Positions 19,941-27,052 of a stretch of DNA of 64,000 nt are shown here, one piece after another. The notes below the pieces were generated by a model. That model was not told the origin of the DNA, searched no databases, and saw nothing but the letters and a program-made list of their open reading frames with translations. The stretch comes from Imbroritus primus (GTDB lineage: Bacteria > Pseudomonadota > Gammaproteobacteria > Burkholderiales > Burkholderiaceae), in assembly GCA_000272025.2 (NCBI GenBank), contig AKCV02000020.1, forward strand, positions 1 through 64,000. The letters are read 5' to 3'. Within the stretch, counting starts at the first letter, position 1. Each line of letters starts with the position of its first letter. The translations under genes and the position numbers were made by a program.

Positions 19941-20038
19941 GACCGTTCTCCCGATACGGCAAGACGCTGGCAACCGCGCACGAGCGCAACAACCAGAACC
20001 ATGAAGGCGGCCAGCGCCGCGAGGTAGAAGATATCCAT
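19937..20038 (-). CDS. 33-residue membrane peptide heading the kdp operon
   Basis: An ATG at 20038 opens a 33-codon frame, [19 protein letters not shown] then [14 protein letters not shown], ending in a TGA that overlaps the kdpF ATG (ATGA, 19937-19940). One hydrophobic helix (about 4-20) is followed by a basic tail. The coupled overlap and the KdpF-like topology argue that it is translated. Its role is unknown: it may be a second KdpF-like subunit or a leader peptide coupling translation. There is no clear ribosome site; instead a 9-bp hairpin ends at the first base of the start codon. Confidence 0.65.
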   Translation of the reverse strand: MDIFYLAALAAFMVLVVALVRGCQRLAVSGERS

Positions 20039-20070
20039 GCAGACACACTGAGGGAGTTACGGTGTCTGCA
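20038..20070 (-). promoter_or_regulatory. Hairpin or operator touching the first kdp start codon
   Basis: TGCAGACAC (20038-20046) and GTGTCTGCA (20062-20070) form a perfect 9-bp inverted repeat with a 15-base centre. In the mRNA the 3' arm ends at the A of the AUG at 20038, so the stem could occlude initiation. As DNA it could be an operator. A possible -10 (TAGACT) overlaps at 20070-20075. Confidence 0.5.
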
Positions 20071-20113
20071 GTCTAGGGAGCGCGCGGTAAGGACTGCGTA
20101 TGAAAGCGCACAC

Positions 20114-20134
20114 GGGGTATAAGAAAGTTGTAAA
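20114..20134 (-). promoter_or_regulatory. Candidate KdpE binding site
   Basis: On the minus strand TTTACA and TTATAC occur 6 bases apart and are followed by CCCC. This closely resembles, with half-sites in swapped order, the T-rich TTTATA/TTTACA KdpE target I recall from the E. coli kdpFABC promoter. It lies about 40-60 bases upstream of the possible -10 at 20070-20075. Confidence 0.5.
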
Positions 20135-20143
20135 CGCCGTGGG

Positions 20144-20161
20144 TCCCGCCTGCAGGCGGGA
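20144..20161. repeat. Perfect 18-bp palindrome
   Basis: TCCCGCCTGCAGGCGGGA is its own reverse complement. There is no T run on either side, so it is not an obvious terminator; it may be a protein site or a cruciform-prone repeat between the divergent kdp and purT genes. Confidence 0.5.
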
Positions 20162-20351
20162 CGCTACCGCTTACCACCCATGTCCTTTCCGGAGCAGCGG
20201 CCCAGGTGTTCCGCACACGCGGCAACGCCCGCAGTGCGTGCAACCCCGTACTGGAACAGGGAAGGCCGCCGATTTCGCAGTATCATCGCAGCTCCGGTGC
20301 GGCATGCGTCTTCGCCGGACCCGTTATTTCCCCCAATGTGATTCGCCCGCC

Positions 20352-21578
20352 ATGACCAACGCTTTTCTCCCCCGCTTCTCCCGCCTCGGTACCCCGCTCA
20401 GCCCTTCCGCCACCAAAGTCATGCTGCTCGGCGCAGGTGAACTCGGCAAGGAAGTCATCATCGCGCTGCAGCGCTTCGGCGTGGAAGTGATCGCCGTGGA
20501 CCGCTACGCGGACGCGCCGGGCATGCAGGTGGCGCACCGCGCCCATGTCGTGTCGATGACGGATGCCGACGCACTGCGTGCCGTCATCGAACAGGAGCGT
20601 CCGCACCTGATCGTGCCGGAGATCGAAGCGATTGCCACGCAGGTGCTGGCGGATGTCGAACGCGAAGGTATCGCCGAAGTCATCCCCACGGCGCGCGCCA
20701 CGCAGCTCACGATGAACCGCGAGGGCATCCGCCGCCTGGCGGCCGAGGAGCTGGGCTTGCCGACCTCGCCCTACGCGTTTGCCGATTCGCTCGAAGAACT
20801 GCAGGCCGCCATCGACAGCGGCATCGGCTACCCATGCGTGGTCAAACCGGTGATGTCGTCGTCGGGTAAAGGCCAATCGGTGCTGCGTGGCCCTGAAGAC
20901 GTGCAGACCGCATGGGACTATGCGCTGGCCGGCGGCCGCGTGCGCGAGGCGCGTGTGATCGTCGAGGGATTCATCGACTTTGAATACGAAATCACGCTGC
21001 TGACCGTGCGTGCAGTCGGCGCGGACGGCACCGTGCAGACCGCCTACTGTGAGCCGATCGGCCATCTGCAGGTCAGCGGCGACTATGTCGAATCGTGGCA
21101 GCCGCAGGCCATGGCCCCAGCGGCGCTGGCCGCCGCCCGCGACGTGGCCGGCAAGGTCACGGCGGCGCTCGGCGGACGCGGCATCTTCGGCGTGGAACTG
21201 TTCGTCAAGGGCGATCAGGTGTGGTTCTCGGAAGTCAGCCCGCGTCCGCACGATACCGGCCTCGTGACACTCGCGTCACAACGCTTGTCCGAGTTCGAAC
21301 TTCACGCACGCGCGATTCTTGGCCTGCCGGTGGATCCGTCGCTGCGCCGCCCGGCGGCGTCGGCGGTCATCTACGGCGGCATGGACCAGGCCGGCATTGC
21401 CTTCGAAGGCGTGGCCGAGGCGCTGCAGGTACCGGAATCGGATGTGCGGCTGTTCGGCAAACCCGAGAGTTTCGTCAAGCGCCGCATGGGCGTGGCCGTG
21501 GCCAACGGTGACGATACGGAGCAGGCCCGCAAGCGCGCGAAGCTGGCAGCCAGCCGCGTGCGGCCGGTGGCGGGCTGA
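20352..21578 (+). CDS. purT: Formate-dependent phosphoribosylglycinamide formyltransferase
   Basis: A 408-residue ATP-grasp enzyme that uses formate and ATP to formylate GAR in purine synthesis, as an alternative to folate-dependent PurN. The N-terminal fold begins [13 protein letters not shown]; the ATP-grasp centre has [14 protein letters not shown] and the metal-binding [20 protein letters not shown], followed by HDTG. The start at 20352 is chosen from family length; the longer open frame upstream has no homology-like sequence. A formate-using enzyme a few kilobases from a formate dehydrogenase operon is notable but may be coincidence. Confidence 0.94.
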   Translation: MTNAFLPRFSRLGTPLSPSATKVMLLGAGELGKEVIIALQRFGVEVIAVDRYADAPGMQVAHRAHVVSMTDADALRAVIEQERPHLIVPEIEAIATQVLADVEREGIAEVIPTARATQLTMNREGIRRLAAEELGLPTSPYAFADSLEELQAAIDSGIGYPCVVKPVMSSSGKGQSVLRGPEDVQTAWDYALAGGRVREARVIVEGFIDFEYEITLLTVRAVGADGTVQTAYCEPIGHLQVSGDYVESWQPQAMAPAALAAARDVAGKVTAALGGRGIFGVELFVKGDQVWFSEVSPRPHDTGLVTLASQRLSEFELHARAILGLPVDPSLRRPAASAVIYGGMDQAGIAFEGVAEALQVPESDVRLFGKPESFVKRRMGVAVANGDDTEQARKRAKLAASRVRPVAG

Positions 21579-21591
21579 TCCTGAGCCGCCC

Positions 21592-21620
21592 GGCACGGCG
21601 GGCGCATTGCCTGCCGTGCC
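21592..21620 (+). terminator. GC-rich hairpin after purT
   Basis: GGCACGGCGGGC and GCCTGCCGTGCC form a 12-bp stem (one G-T pair) around a 5-base loop, 14 bases after the purT stop. There is no T run, so termination may be weak or Rho-assisted. Confidence 0.4.
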
Positions 21621-21759
21621 GTGCGCGCTGTGCTGCCTCGGCCCGTACCTGCGCTCGCTTCCTCTCTGTCCCCTTACCGTCTTCTTTTCCCGCTTCCTTC
21701 CCTCCCCTGCCTCCCGCTGCTTTACGCCCCTGTCTCGCAGAGACACGCGACAGCAGAAA

Positions 21760-21806
21760 TGCCAATATTCTGGCGTTATTTTCACAATAAGCAAAAAATA
21801 TTGGCA
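21760..21806. promoter_or_regulatory. Upstream hipBA operator-like repeat
   Basis: TGCCAATATT (21760-21769) and AATATTGGCA (21797-21806) are a perfect 10-bp inverted repeat. Inside lies TATTCTGGCGTTA (21766-21778), repeated exactly in the proximal site at 21868. Confidence 0.6.
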
Positions 21807-21867
21807 CAATTTGTACATTTAAATCACTTTTACGCTCTAGAGATGCAGCAATCTGGATATATGCTAA

Positions 21868-21902
21868 TATTCTGGCGTTAATACATAAATAATGCCAGAA
21901 TA
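21868..21902. promoter_or_regulatory. Proximal hipBA operator-like inverted repeat
   Basis: TATTCTGGCGTTA (21868-21880) faces TAATGCCAGAATA (21890-21902): 13-bp arms, one mismatch, 9-base centre. It ends 6 bases before the hipB ATG, so the promoter and transcript start must lie in or beside it, consistent with autorepression by HipB. Confidence 0.65.
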
Positions 21903-21908
21903 CTATCT

Positions 21909-22451
21909 ATGGCTCAGAAAACCGCTCCGCTGCTCCCCGCGACCAACCAGTTGCTCACCGAGTTTGGTGAGCGGCTGAAACTCGCACGCCTGCGCCGCAA
22001 GTTGACGGCCAAGCAGGTCGCCGAGCGCGCCGGCATGTCGCCGATGACCCTCCGTTCGCTGGAGTCGGGCAGTTCGGGCGTCACCATGGGCGCGTACCTG
22101 TCGGTGATGCAGGTACTGGGACTGGAAAAGGATCTGGCCAGAATGGGCGCGACCGACGACGTTGGCCGTCAGTTGCAGGACGCGCGCCTCGTACATCGCG
22201 GCCTGCCCACACGCAGCGATACGCCTCACTCCGGGACCACAGGCGGCTACGCCTTGCCGCGCGAAATGACGCAGCGCTCGACCGCGCTCGAGATCAGGGA
22301 GCGCGGTGAAAGCGACATGCCTGCCAATGCGCAGAAAACACATGCGACTGCCGCGAAGGCACCGCAGCCAGCCGGCAAGACAGCGGCCGACCTCGCAGCG
22401 TTGCTCAAGCCGCCGCCCCGCCGCAAGCAGAACAAGCAGGAATCGTCATGA
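21909..22451 (+). CDS. hipB: HipB-like antitoxin, XRE-family DNA-binding protein
   Basis: A 180-residue protein. The N-terminal Cro/C1-type helix-turn-helix (about 17-72: [20 protein letters not shown], then [12 protein letters not shown]) would bind the flanking inverted repeats and repress the operon. The C-terminal 80 residues are long for HipB, low in hydrophobics and rich in Ala, Lys and Pro, probably flexible and toxin-contacting. The stop overlaps the hipA start by ATGA. There is no clear ribosome site, and the proximal operator ends 6 bases before the ATG, so a very short leader is likely. Confidence 0.85.
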   Translation: MAQKTAPLLPATNQLLTEFGERLKLARLRRKLTAKQVAERAGMSPMTLRSLESGSSGVTMGAYLSVMQVLGLEKDLARMGATDDVGRQLQDARLVHRGLPTRSDTPHSGTTGGYALPREMTQRSTALEIRERGESDMPANAQKTHATAAKAPQPAGKTAADLAALLKPPPRRKQNKQESS

Positions 22452-23719
22452 CGATGATCGGCGTGTATGCCCACTGGGATGGCCTGCCCGAGCCGATGCG
22501 GCTCGGGTATCTGCACAGCCGGCGAACGCGCACGCAGGAACTGTTCGAGTTCGAATACGATGTGGCCGCGCTAAAGCATGCCGGACTGGGTCGCCTGCAG
22601 TTCGGTCCGGCCATCGGGCTGTTCGAGGGCCCGCAGTACCCCGTACCGCCGCATGACACCTTCGGCGCCTTCGCCGATTCAAGCCCGGACCGCTGGGGAC
22701 GCATGCTCATGGAACGGCGCCTCGAACGTGACATGCGCGCCGGCCTGCAGCCGCGCGGCACGCGGTTGTATGAATCCGATTTCCTGCTGGGTGTGCACGA
22801 CCTGTATCGGGTTGGCGCGCTGCGTTACAAGCTTGCCGACCGTGGCGCATTCCTTGATGACCGGATGGACGTCGCCGCCCCGCCCTTCACCGAAATCCGC
22901 GCGCTCGAACGTGCCAGCCGCGCGCTGGAAGAGGACGCGAACAATACCGCGCTGGAAGGACAGGAATGGCTGCGCATGCTGATCGCCCCCGGCGGCTCGC
23001 TCGGCGGTGCGCGGCCCAAGGCCAGCGTCGCCGATGCGCAAGGGCGCCTGTATATCGCCAAGTTTCCGAGTGCGCGCGACACCTACGATGTGGGCGGCTG
23101 GGAAATGGTGGTCAATGCGTTGGCGCTGGGATGCGGCCTGCGTGTGGCGACGGCCGAGGCGCGCAAGTTCGCGAGTGAGCATCATTGCTTTCTGGTGCGG
23201 CGCTTCGACCGCACGGAACACGGCCAGCGCCTGCACTTTGCATCGGCCATGACCATGACCGGCCATGCCGACGGAGACGATGCCTCGACGGGCGCAAGCT
23301 ATCTGGAGCTGGCTGAAGTGCTGATGCGGCATGGCGCACAGACCAATGCCGACCTGCGCGAGCTCTGGTCGCGCATCGTCTTCAACCTTCTGGTCTCGAA
23401 CACGGACGACCATCTGCGCAACCATGGATTCATCCTGGTACCCGGCCGGGGATGGCGGCTCGCGGAAGCCTATGACATGAATCCCGTGCCCGCCGCCGAC
23501 GGGCTGAAACTGAATATCACGGAAGCGGATAACGCACTCGATCTCGACCTCGCGCGCGAGGTGGCCGGATACTTCCGGCTGGCGCTGGCCGACGCCGACG
23601 AGATCATCGATACGTTCCGCGCCATCGTCAGGCAATGGCGCGTCATCGCCACCGGCCTCGGGTTATCTGGCCGTGAACAGGAACGCATGGCGGATGCCTT
23701 CCGCCTGGCGGAAGAGTGA
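22448..23719 (+). CDS. hipA: HipA-family serine/threonine kinase toxin
   Basis: A 423-residue HipA kinase; in the model system it phosphorylates glutamyl-tRNA synthetase and causes persistence. The N-terminal subdomain has the [17 protein letters not shown] motif, the glycine-rich loop is [12 protein letters not shown] (182-193), and the ATP lysine is in YIAKFPS. The catalytic motif [10 protein letters not shown] gives D320, H322 and N325, and the metal-binding aspartate lies in AYDMNPV. All catalytic residues are intact, so it should be active. It is translationally coupled to hipB. The cellular target in this organism is not deducible. Confidence 0.9.
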   Translation: MTMIGVYAHWDGLPEPMRLGYLHSRRTRTQELFEFEYDVAALKHAGLGRLQFGPAIGLFEGPQYPVPPHDTFGAFADSSPDRWGRMLMERRLERDMRAGLQPRGTRLYESDFLLGVHDLYRVGALRYKLADRGAFLDDRMDVAAPPFTEIRALERASRALEEDANNTALEGQEWLRMLIAPGGSLGGARPKASVADAQGRLYIAKFPSARDTYDVGGWEMVVNALALGCGLRVATAEARKFASEHHCFLVRRFDRTEHGQRLHFASAMTMTGHADGDDASTGASYLELAEVLMRHGAQTNADLRELWSRIVFNLLVSNTDDHLRNHGFILVPGRGWRLAEAYDMNPVPAADGLKLNITEADNALDLDLAREVAGYFRLALADADEIIDTFRAIVRQWRVIATGLGLSGREQERMADAFRLAEE

Positions 23720-23740
23720 GGCACACACGCTGCGCCCTCT

Positions 23741-24832
23741 TTACCCCTGGCCGGCCAGCACCGCTTCCAGCGCATCCACGCGCAGCACTTCACCCGCACG
23801 CTCCGCACTGTAGCCGGCCAGTCCGCTGACCTGCGCGGCAAACTCCGGCCCGCGCAGCATGCCAAGCAGCTGCTGCATGGCTGGCTGCTCGAGCGTATCG
23901 GTGCGGCAGGCAAGCATGTAGGCCTCCTTGGCCACCGGGAGGAAATCGAGTTTGAAACGGCTCGCCGCCGCTTCCACGCCAAAACCGACGTTGGCCATGC
24001 CACTGGCTACAAAGGCAGCCACGGCGGCATGCGTGAATTCCACCTGCTCGTAACCCGTGATGTGCTGCGAGGCAATCCCGCCATGCTCGAGCAACAGGTC
24101 GAGCAGAATGCGCGTGCCGGAGTTGTGCTGGCGATTGACGAAACGCACCTCGGGCCGTGTCAGATCCCCCAGCGAGTGGACCCCGGCAGGGTTGCCCTGT
24201 CCCAGGTAAAGGCCCTGCGTCCGGGTGACCAGACGCACCAGTCGATGCGAACGTGGCTTGAGGAATTTGTGCACGCGCGTCATCAGCTCCCCGCACGGCA
24301 AGTTGAGCGGCAAATGAAAGCCGCACAGTTCACAGTTGCCGCGCGCCATTGACGCCATGGCGTCAAGCGATCCCAGGTATTGCAGTTCCAGCCGGGCCGT
24401 ACCGATCTGTGCGAACAGATCGGGCAGCAACGCCACGGCATAGCCATGGCTGGCATGCAGGCGCAGCGTCGGTTTGCTGTCGGAAATCGCCACATTGATC
24501 TCGCGGTCCAGCTCGACCGCCAGGTTCTCGAGTTGCGGACCGAGGCGTGCCTGCACGCGCTCCGCCGCCCAGGCCAGTTTCTCGCCCAGCGGCGTCAGCC
24601 GTGCGCCCTTGCCTTTGCTCAGTTCGACCAGCGGCACACCGAAAAACGCCGACCACTGGTGGATCAGGTTCCAGCAATGCCGATAGGAATAGCCGACCCG
24701 CACGGCCGACTCGGTGAGCTTGCCGGTGTCGTTGATGGCCTGGAGGATGCGGAACAGCAACGGATCGAGCTCCTGGCCGGCAGTATTGCGCAGCCGCCAG
24801 CCAGGTTCGACGGTAATCCACGGCTTAGGCAT
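23741..24832 (-). CDS. fdsR: FdsR-like regulator: ModE-type DNA-binding domain plus ligand-binding domain
   Basis: A 363-residue regulator divergent from the formate dehydrogenase operon, the same arrangement as fdsR of Cupriavidus necator. Residues about 15-95 form a ModE/LysR-type winged helix (LQAINDTGKLTESAVRVGYS, then YRHCWNLIHQW). The rest is a periplasmic-binding-protein-like fold of the kind that binds molybdate or small anions (LRLHASHGYAVALLPDLF, NRQHNSGTRILLDLLL). It probably controls fdsGBACD in response to formate or molybdate; the ligand is inference. Confidence 0.8.
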   Translation of the reverse strand: MPKPWITVEPGWRLRNTAGQELDPLLFRILQAINDTGKLTESAVRVGYSYRHCWNLIHQWSAFFGVPLVELSKGKGARLTPLGEKLAWAAERVQARLGPQLENLAVELDREINVAISDSKPTLRLHASHGYAVALLPDLFAQIGTARLELQYLGSLDAMASMARGNCELCGFHLPLNLPCGELMTRVHKFLKPRSHRLVRLVTRTQGLYLGQGNPAGVHSLGDLTRPEVRFVNRQHNSGTRILLDLLLEHGGIASQHITGYEQVEFTHAAVAAFVASGMANVGFGVEAAASRFKLDFLPVAKEAYMLACRTDTLEQPAMQQLLGMLRGPEFAAQVSGLAGYSAERAGEVLRVDALEAVLAGQG

Positions 24833-24896
24833 AAAAATTCATATTGTGGCGAGCAGAGTGCCAATGATACCTTGCCAATCAAAGCATAGCCGCACT

Positions 24897-24913
24897 TTGT
24901 GCAACTTATGCAA
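24897..24913. promoter_or_regulatory. Candidate FdsR/LysR-type box
   Basis: TTG-N11-CAA is seen as TTGTGCAACTTATGCAA in the 142-base region between divergent fdsR and fdsG, a T-N11-A type site. A direct repeat TGCCAAT lies nearby (from 24859 and about 15 bases on). Confidence 0.35.
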
Positions 24914-24974
24914 TTGAGTTCCTATTAGAAGCCATTGCAGGCGTCATCGCAAGCATTGCGAGCAGGAGACGAAC

Positions 24975-25478
24975 GTGAATGCTCCACAGTCCCCCCAGGC
25001 CCAGGCGCGCGTGCAGCGCATCTGGGAAATCGCCCAGGCGCACCGGCAGATGCCGGGGGCCCTGCTGCCCATGCTGCATGCCTTGCAGGATGAATTCCGC
25101 TACGTGCCGGACGAAGCCGTCGCGGTGATTGCCTCGACGCTGAACCTGTCGCGCGCCGAAGTGCACGGCGTGATCAGCTTCTATCATCATTTCCGCCGCC
25201 ACGCGCCCGGTCGCCACGTGGTGCAGATCTGCCGCGCCGAGGCCTGCCAGTCGATGGGGGCGGCAGCGCTCGAAGCGCATGCCAAGCACATGCTTGGCTG
25301 CGATTATCACGAGACCTCGGCCGACAACGCCGTGACGCTGGAACCGGTGTACTGCCTCGGCAATTGCGCTTGCGGCCCGTCGATGGTGGTGGATGACGAA
25401 GTCGTCGGCCGCGTCGATACCGCAACCTTCGATGCCTACCTGCAGGAACTGCGCGGCACAACCCGGGAGGCATCATGA
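24975..25478 (+). CDS. fdsG: Formate dehydrogenase gamma subunit (NuoE-like)
   Basis: A 167-residue thioredoxin-like [2Fe-2S] protein related to NuoE. The four cluster cysteines are in CRAEACQS and CLGNCACGP, followed by VVDDEVVGRV. It relays electrons toward the FMN/NAD subunit. A GTG start is used: CAGGAG lies 6 bases before it and the next in-frame ATG would cut the fold. Its stop overlaps the fdsB start (ATGA). This is the first gene of fdsGBACD. Confidence 0.93.
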   Translation: MNAPQSPQAQARVQRIWEIAQAHRQMPGALLPMLHALQDEFRYVPDEAVAVIASTLNLSRAEVHGVISFYHHFRRHAPGRHVVQICRAEACQSMGAAALEAHAKHMLGCDYHETSADNAVTLEPVYCLGNCACGPSMVVDDEVVGRVDTATFDAYLQELRGTTREAS

Positions 25479-27025
25479 CCCGCATCTACGTCCCCATCGA
25501 TTCGAGCGCACTGTCGCTCGGTGCAGAACGCGTCGCCCAGGCGCTGCAGCGGGAAGCCGGACAGCGCGGCGCCACCATCGAGATGGTGCGCAACGGTTCG
25601 CGCGGCATGTTCTGGCTGGAGCCGCTGGTCGAAGTGGAAACCCCGGCGGGCCGCGTGGCCTTCGGCCCGGTCAGGCCGCAGGATGTCGCGGCACTGTTCG
25701 ACGCCGGCTTCCTGACACAAGGCACGGATTGCCAGCACCCGCTATGCCTCGGCCTGACCGAGGAGCTGCCCTACCTGAAGAAGCAGGAACGCCTGACCTT
25801 CGCGCGCGTCGGCATCACCGATCCGCTGTCGCTCGATGACTACACCACGCATGGCGGTTATCGCGGCCTACGCAATGCCATCGCCATGGCAGGCGCGGAC
25901 ATCGTGCGCGCCGTCACCGACTCCGGCCTGCGCGGACGCGGTGGCGCGGCTTTCCCGACCGGCATCAAGTGGAACACGGTCCTGAATGCGCAGGCTGCGC
26001 AGAAGTACATCGTGTGCAATGCCGACGAAGGCGATTCGGGCACCTTCTCCGACCGCATGCTGATGGAAGGCGATCCGTACTGCCTCATCGAAGGCATGAC
26101 CATCGCCGGCCTCGCGGTGGGTGCGACCCAGGGCTACATCTACGTCCGCTCGGAATACCCGCACAGCGTGAAGGCACTGCGCGCCGCCATCGAACGCGCC
26201 CGTGCCGCCGGCTATCTGGGCGTGGACGTACTTGGCTCGGGCCACGCCTTCGAACTGGAAGTTCGCATGGGGGCAGGCGCGTATATCTGCGGCGAGGAAA
26301 CCTCCCTGCTGGAAAGCCTCGAAGGCAAGCGCGGCATCGTGCGCTTCAAGCCGCCATTGCCAGCGTTGCAGGGCCTGTTCGGCAAGCCCACGGTCATCAA
26401 CAACGTGATGACCTTTGCCTCGGTGCCGATCATCCTCGACAAGGGTGCGGCGTTCTACCAGAACTACGGCATGGGCCGGTCGCGCGGCACGCTGCCGTTC
26501 CAGCTGACCGGCAATCTGAAGCACGGCGGGCTGGTCGAAAAAGCCTTCGGCGTGACGCTGCGCGAGTTGTTGTACGACTACGGTGGTGGCTCCGCCTCAG
26601 GCCGGCCGATCCGCGCCGTGCAGGTCGGTGGGCCGCTCGGTGCCTACGTGCCGGAGAGCCAGTTCGACGTGCCGCTCGATTACGAAGCCTATGCCGCCAT
26701 CCAGGCCATGGTCGGCCATGGCGGCCTGGTGGCCTTCGACGATACCGTCGACATGGCACACATGGCGCGCTATGCAATGGAATTCTGCGCCGCCGAATCG
26801 TGCGGGAAGTGCACGCCGTGCCGGATCGGCTCGACGCGCGGCGTGGAAGTCATCGACCGCATCGTGGCAAATGAGGATCGTGAAAATAACGTGGTCCTGC
26901 TGCGTTCGCTGTGCGACACCATGCTGGCCGGCTCGCTGTGCGCTCTCGGTGGCATGGCGCCCTTCCCCGTGCTGTCGGCGCTCAACCATTTCGCGGAAGA
27001 CTTCGGCACCGAACGGGCCGCCTGA
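25475..27025 (+). CDS. fdsB: Formate dehydrogenase beta subunit (NuoF-like, FMN and NAD binding)
   Basis: A 516-residue subunit that passes electrons from the iron-sulfur chain to NAD via FMN. An N-terminal thioredoxin-like domain (about 1-110) is fused to the NuoF core, with the glycine-rich SGLRGRGGAAFPTGIKW, the GAGAYICGEETSLLESLEG segment and the [4Fe-4S] motif ESCGKCTPCRIGSTRG. It overlaps fdsG by four bases and has a good ribosome site (GGGAGG). Confidence 0.95.
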   Translation: MTRIYVPIDSSALSLGAERVAQALQREAGQRGATIEMVRNGSRGMFWLEPLVEVETPAGRVAFGPVRPQDVAALFDAGFLTQGTDCQHPLCLGLTEELPYLKKQERLTFARVGITDPLSLDDYTTHGGYRGLRNAIAMAGADIVRAVTDSGLRGRGGAAFPTGIKWNTVLNAQAAQKYIVCNADEGDSGTFSDRMLMEGDPYCLIEGMTIAGLAVGATQGYIYVRSEYPHSVKALRAAIERARAAGYLGVDVLGSGHAFELEVRMGAGAYICGEETSLLESLEGKRGIVRFKPPLPALQGLFGKPTVINNVMTFASVPIILDKGAAFYQNYGMGRSRGTLPFQLTGNLKHGGLVEKAFGVTLRELLYDYGGGSASGRPIRAVQVGGPLGAYVPESQFDVPLDYEAYAAIQAMVGHGGLVAFDDTVDMAHMARYAMEFCAAESCGKCTPCRIGSTRGVEVIDRIVANEDRENNVVLLRSLCDTMLAGSLCALGGMAPFPVLSALNHFAEDFGTERAA

Positions 27026-27052
27026 CGCACTCAAGATTCCAGGGAGACACCC

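Larger units (their letters stand above)
20039..20351. other. Divergent intergenic region between kdp operon and purT
   Basis: It holds the kdp leader hairpin, a KdpE-like box and a perfect 18-bp palindrome (20144-20161). The purT-proximal half shows no convincing promoter beyond a possible -10 TATCAT near 20281. No gene was found. Confidence 0.5.
21579..21908. other. Intergenic between purT and hipB
   Basis: From left to right: a 12-bp GC hairpin after purT, an 81-base pyrimidine-rich run (about 11 purines, 21658-21738), then an AT-rich operator-like region with inverted repeats before hipB. No gene seen. Confidence 0.6.
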
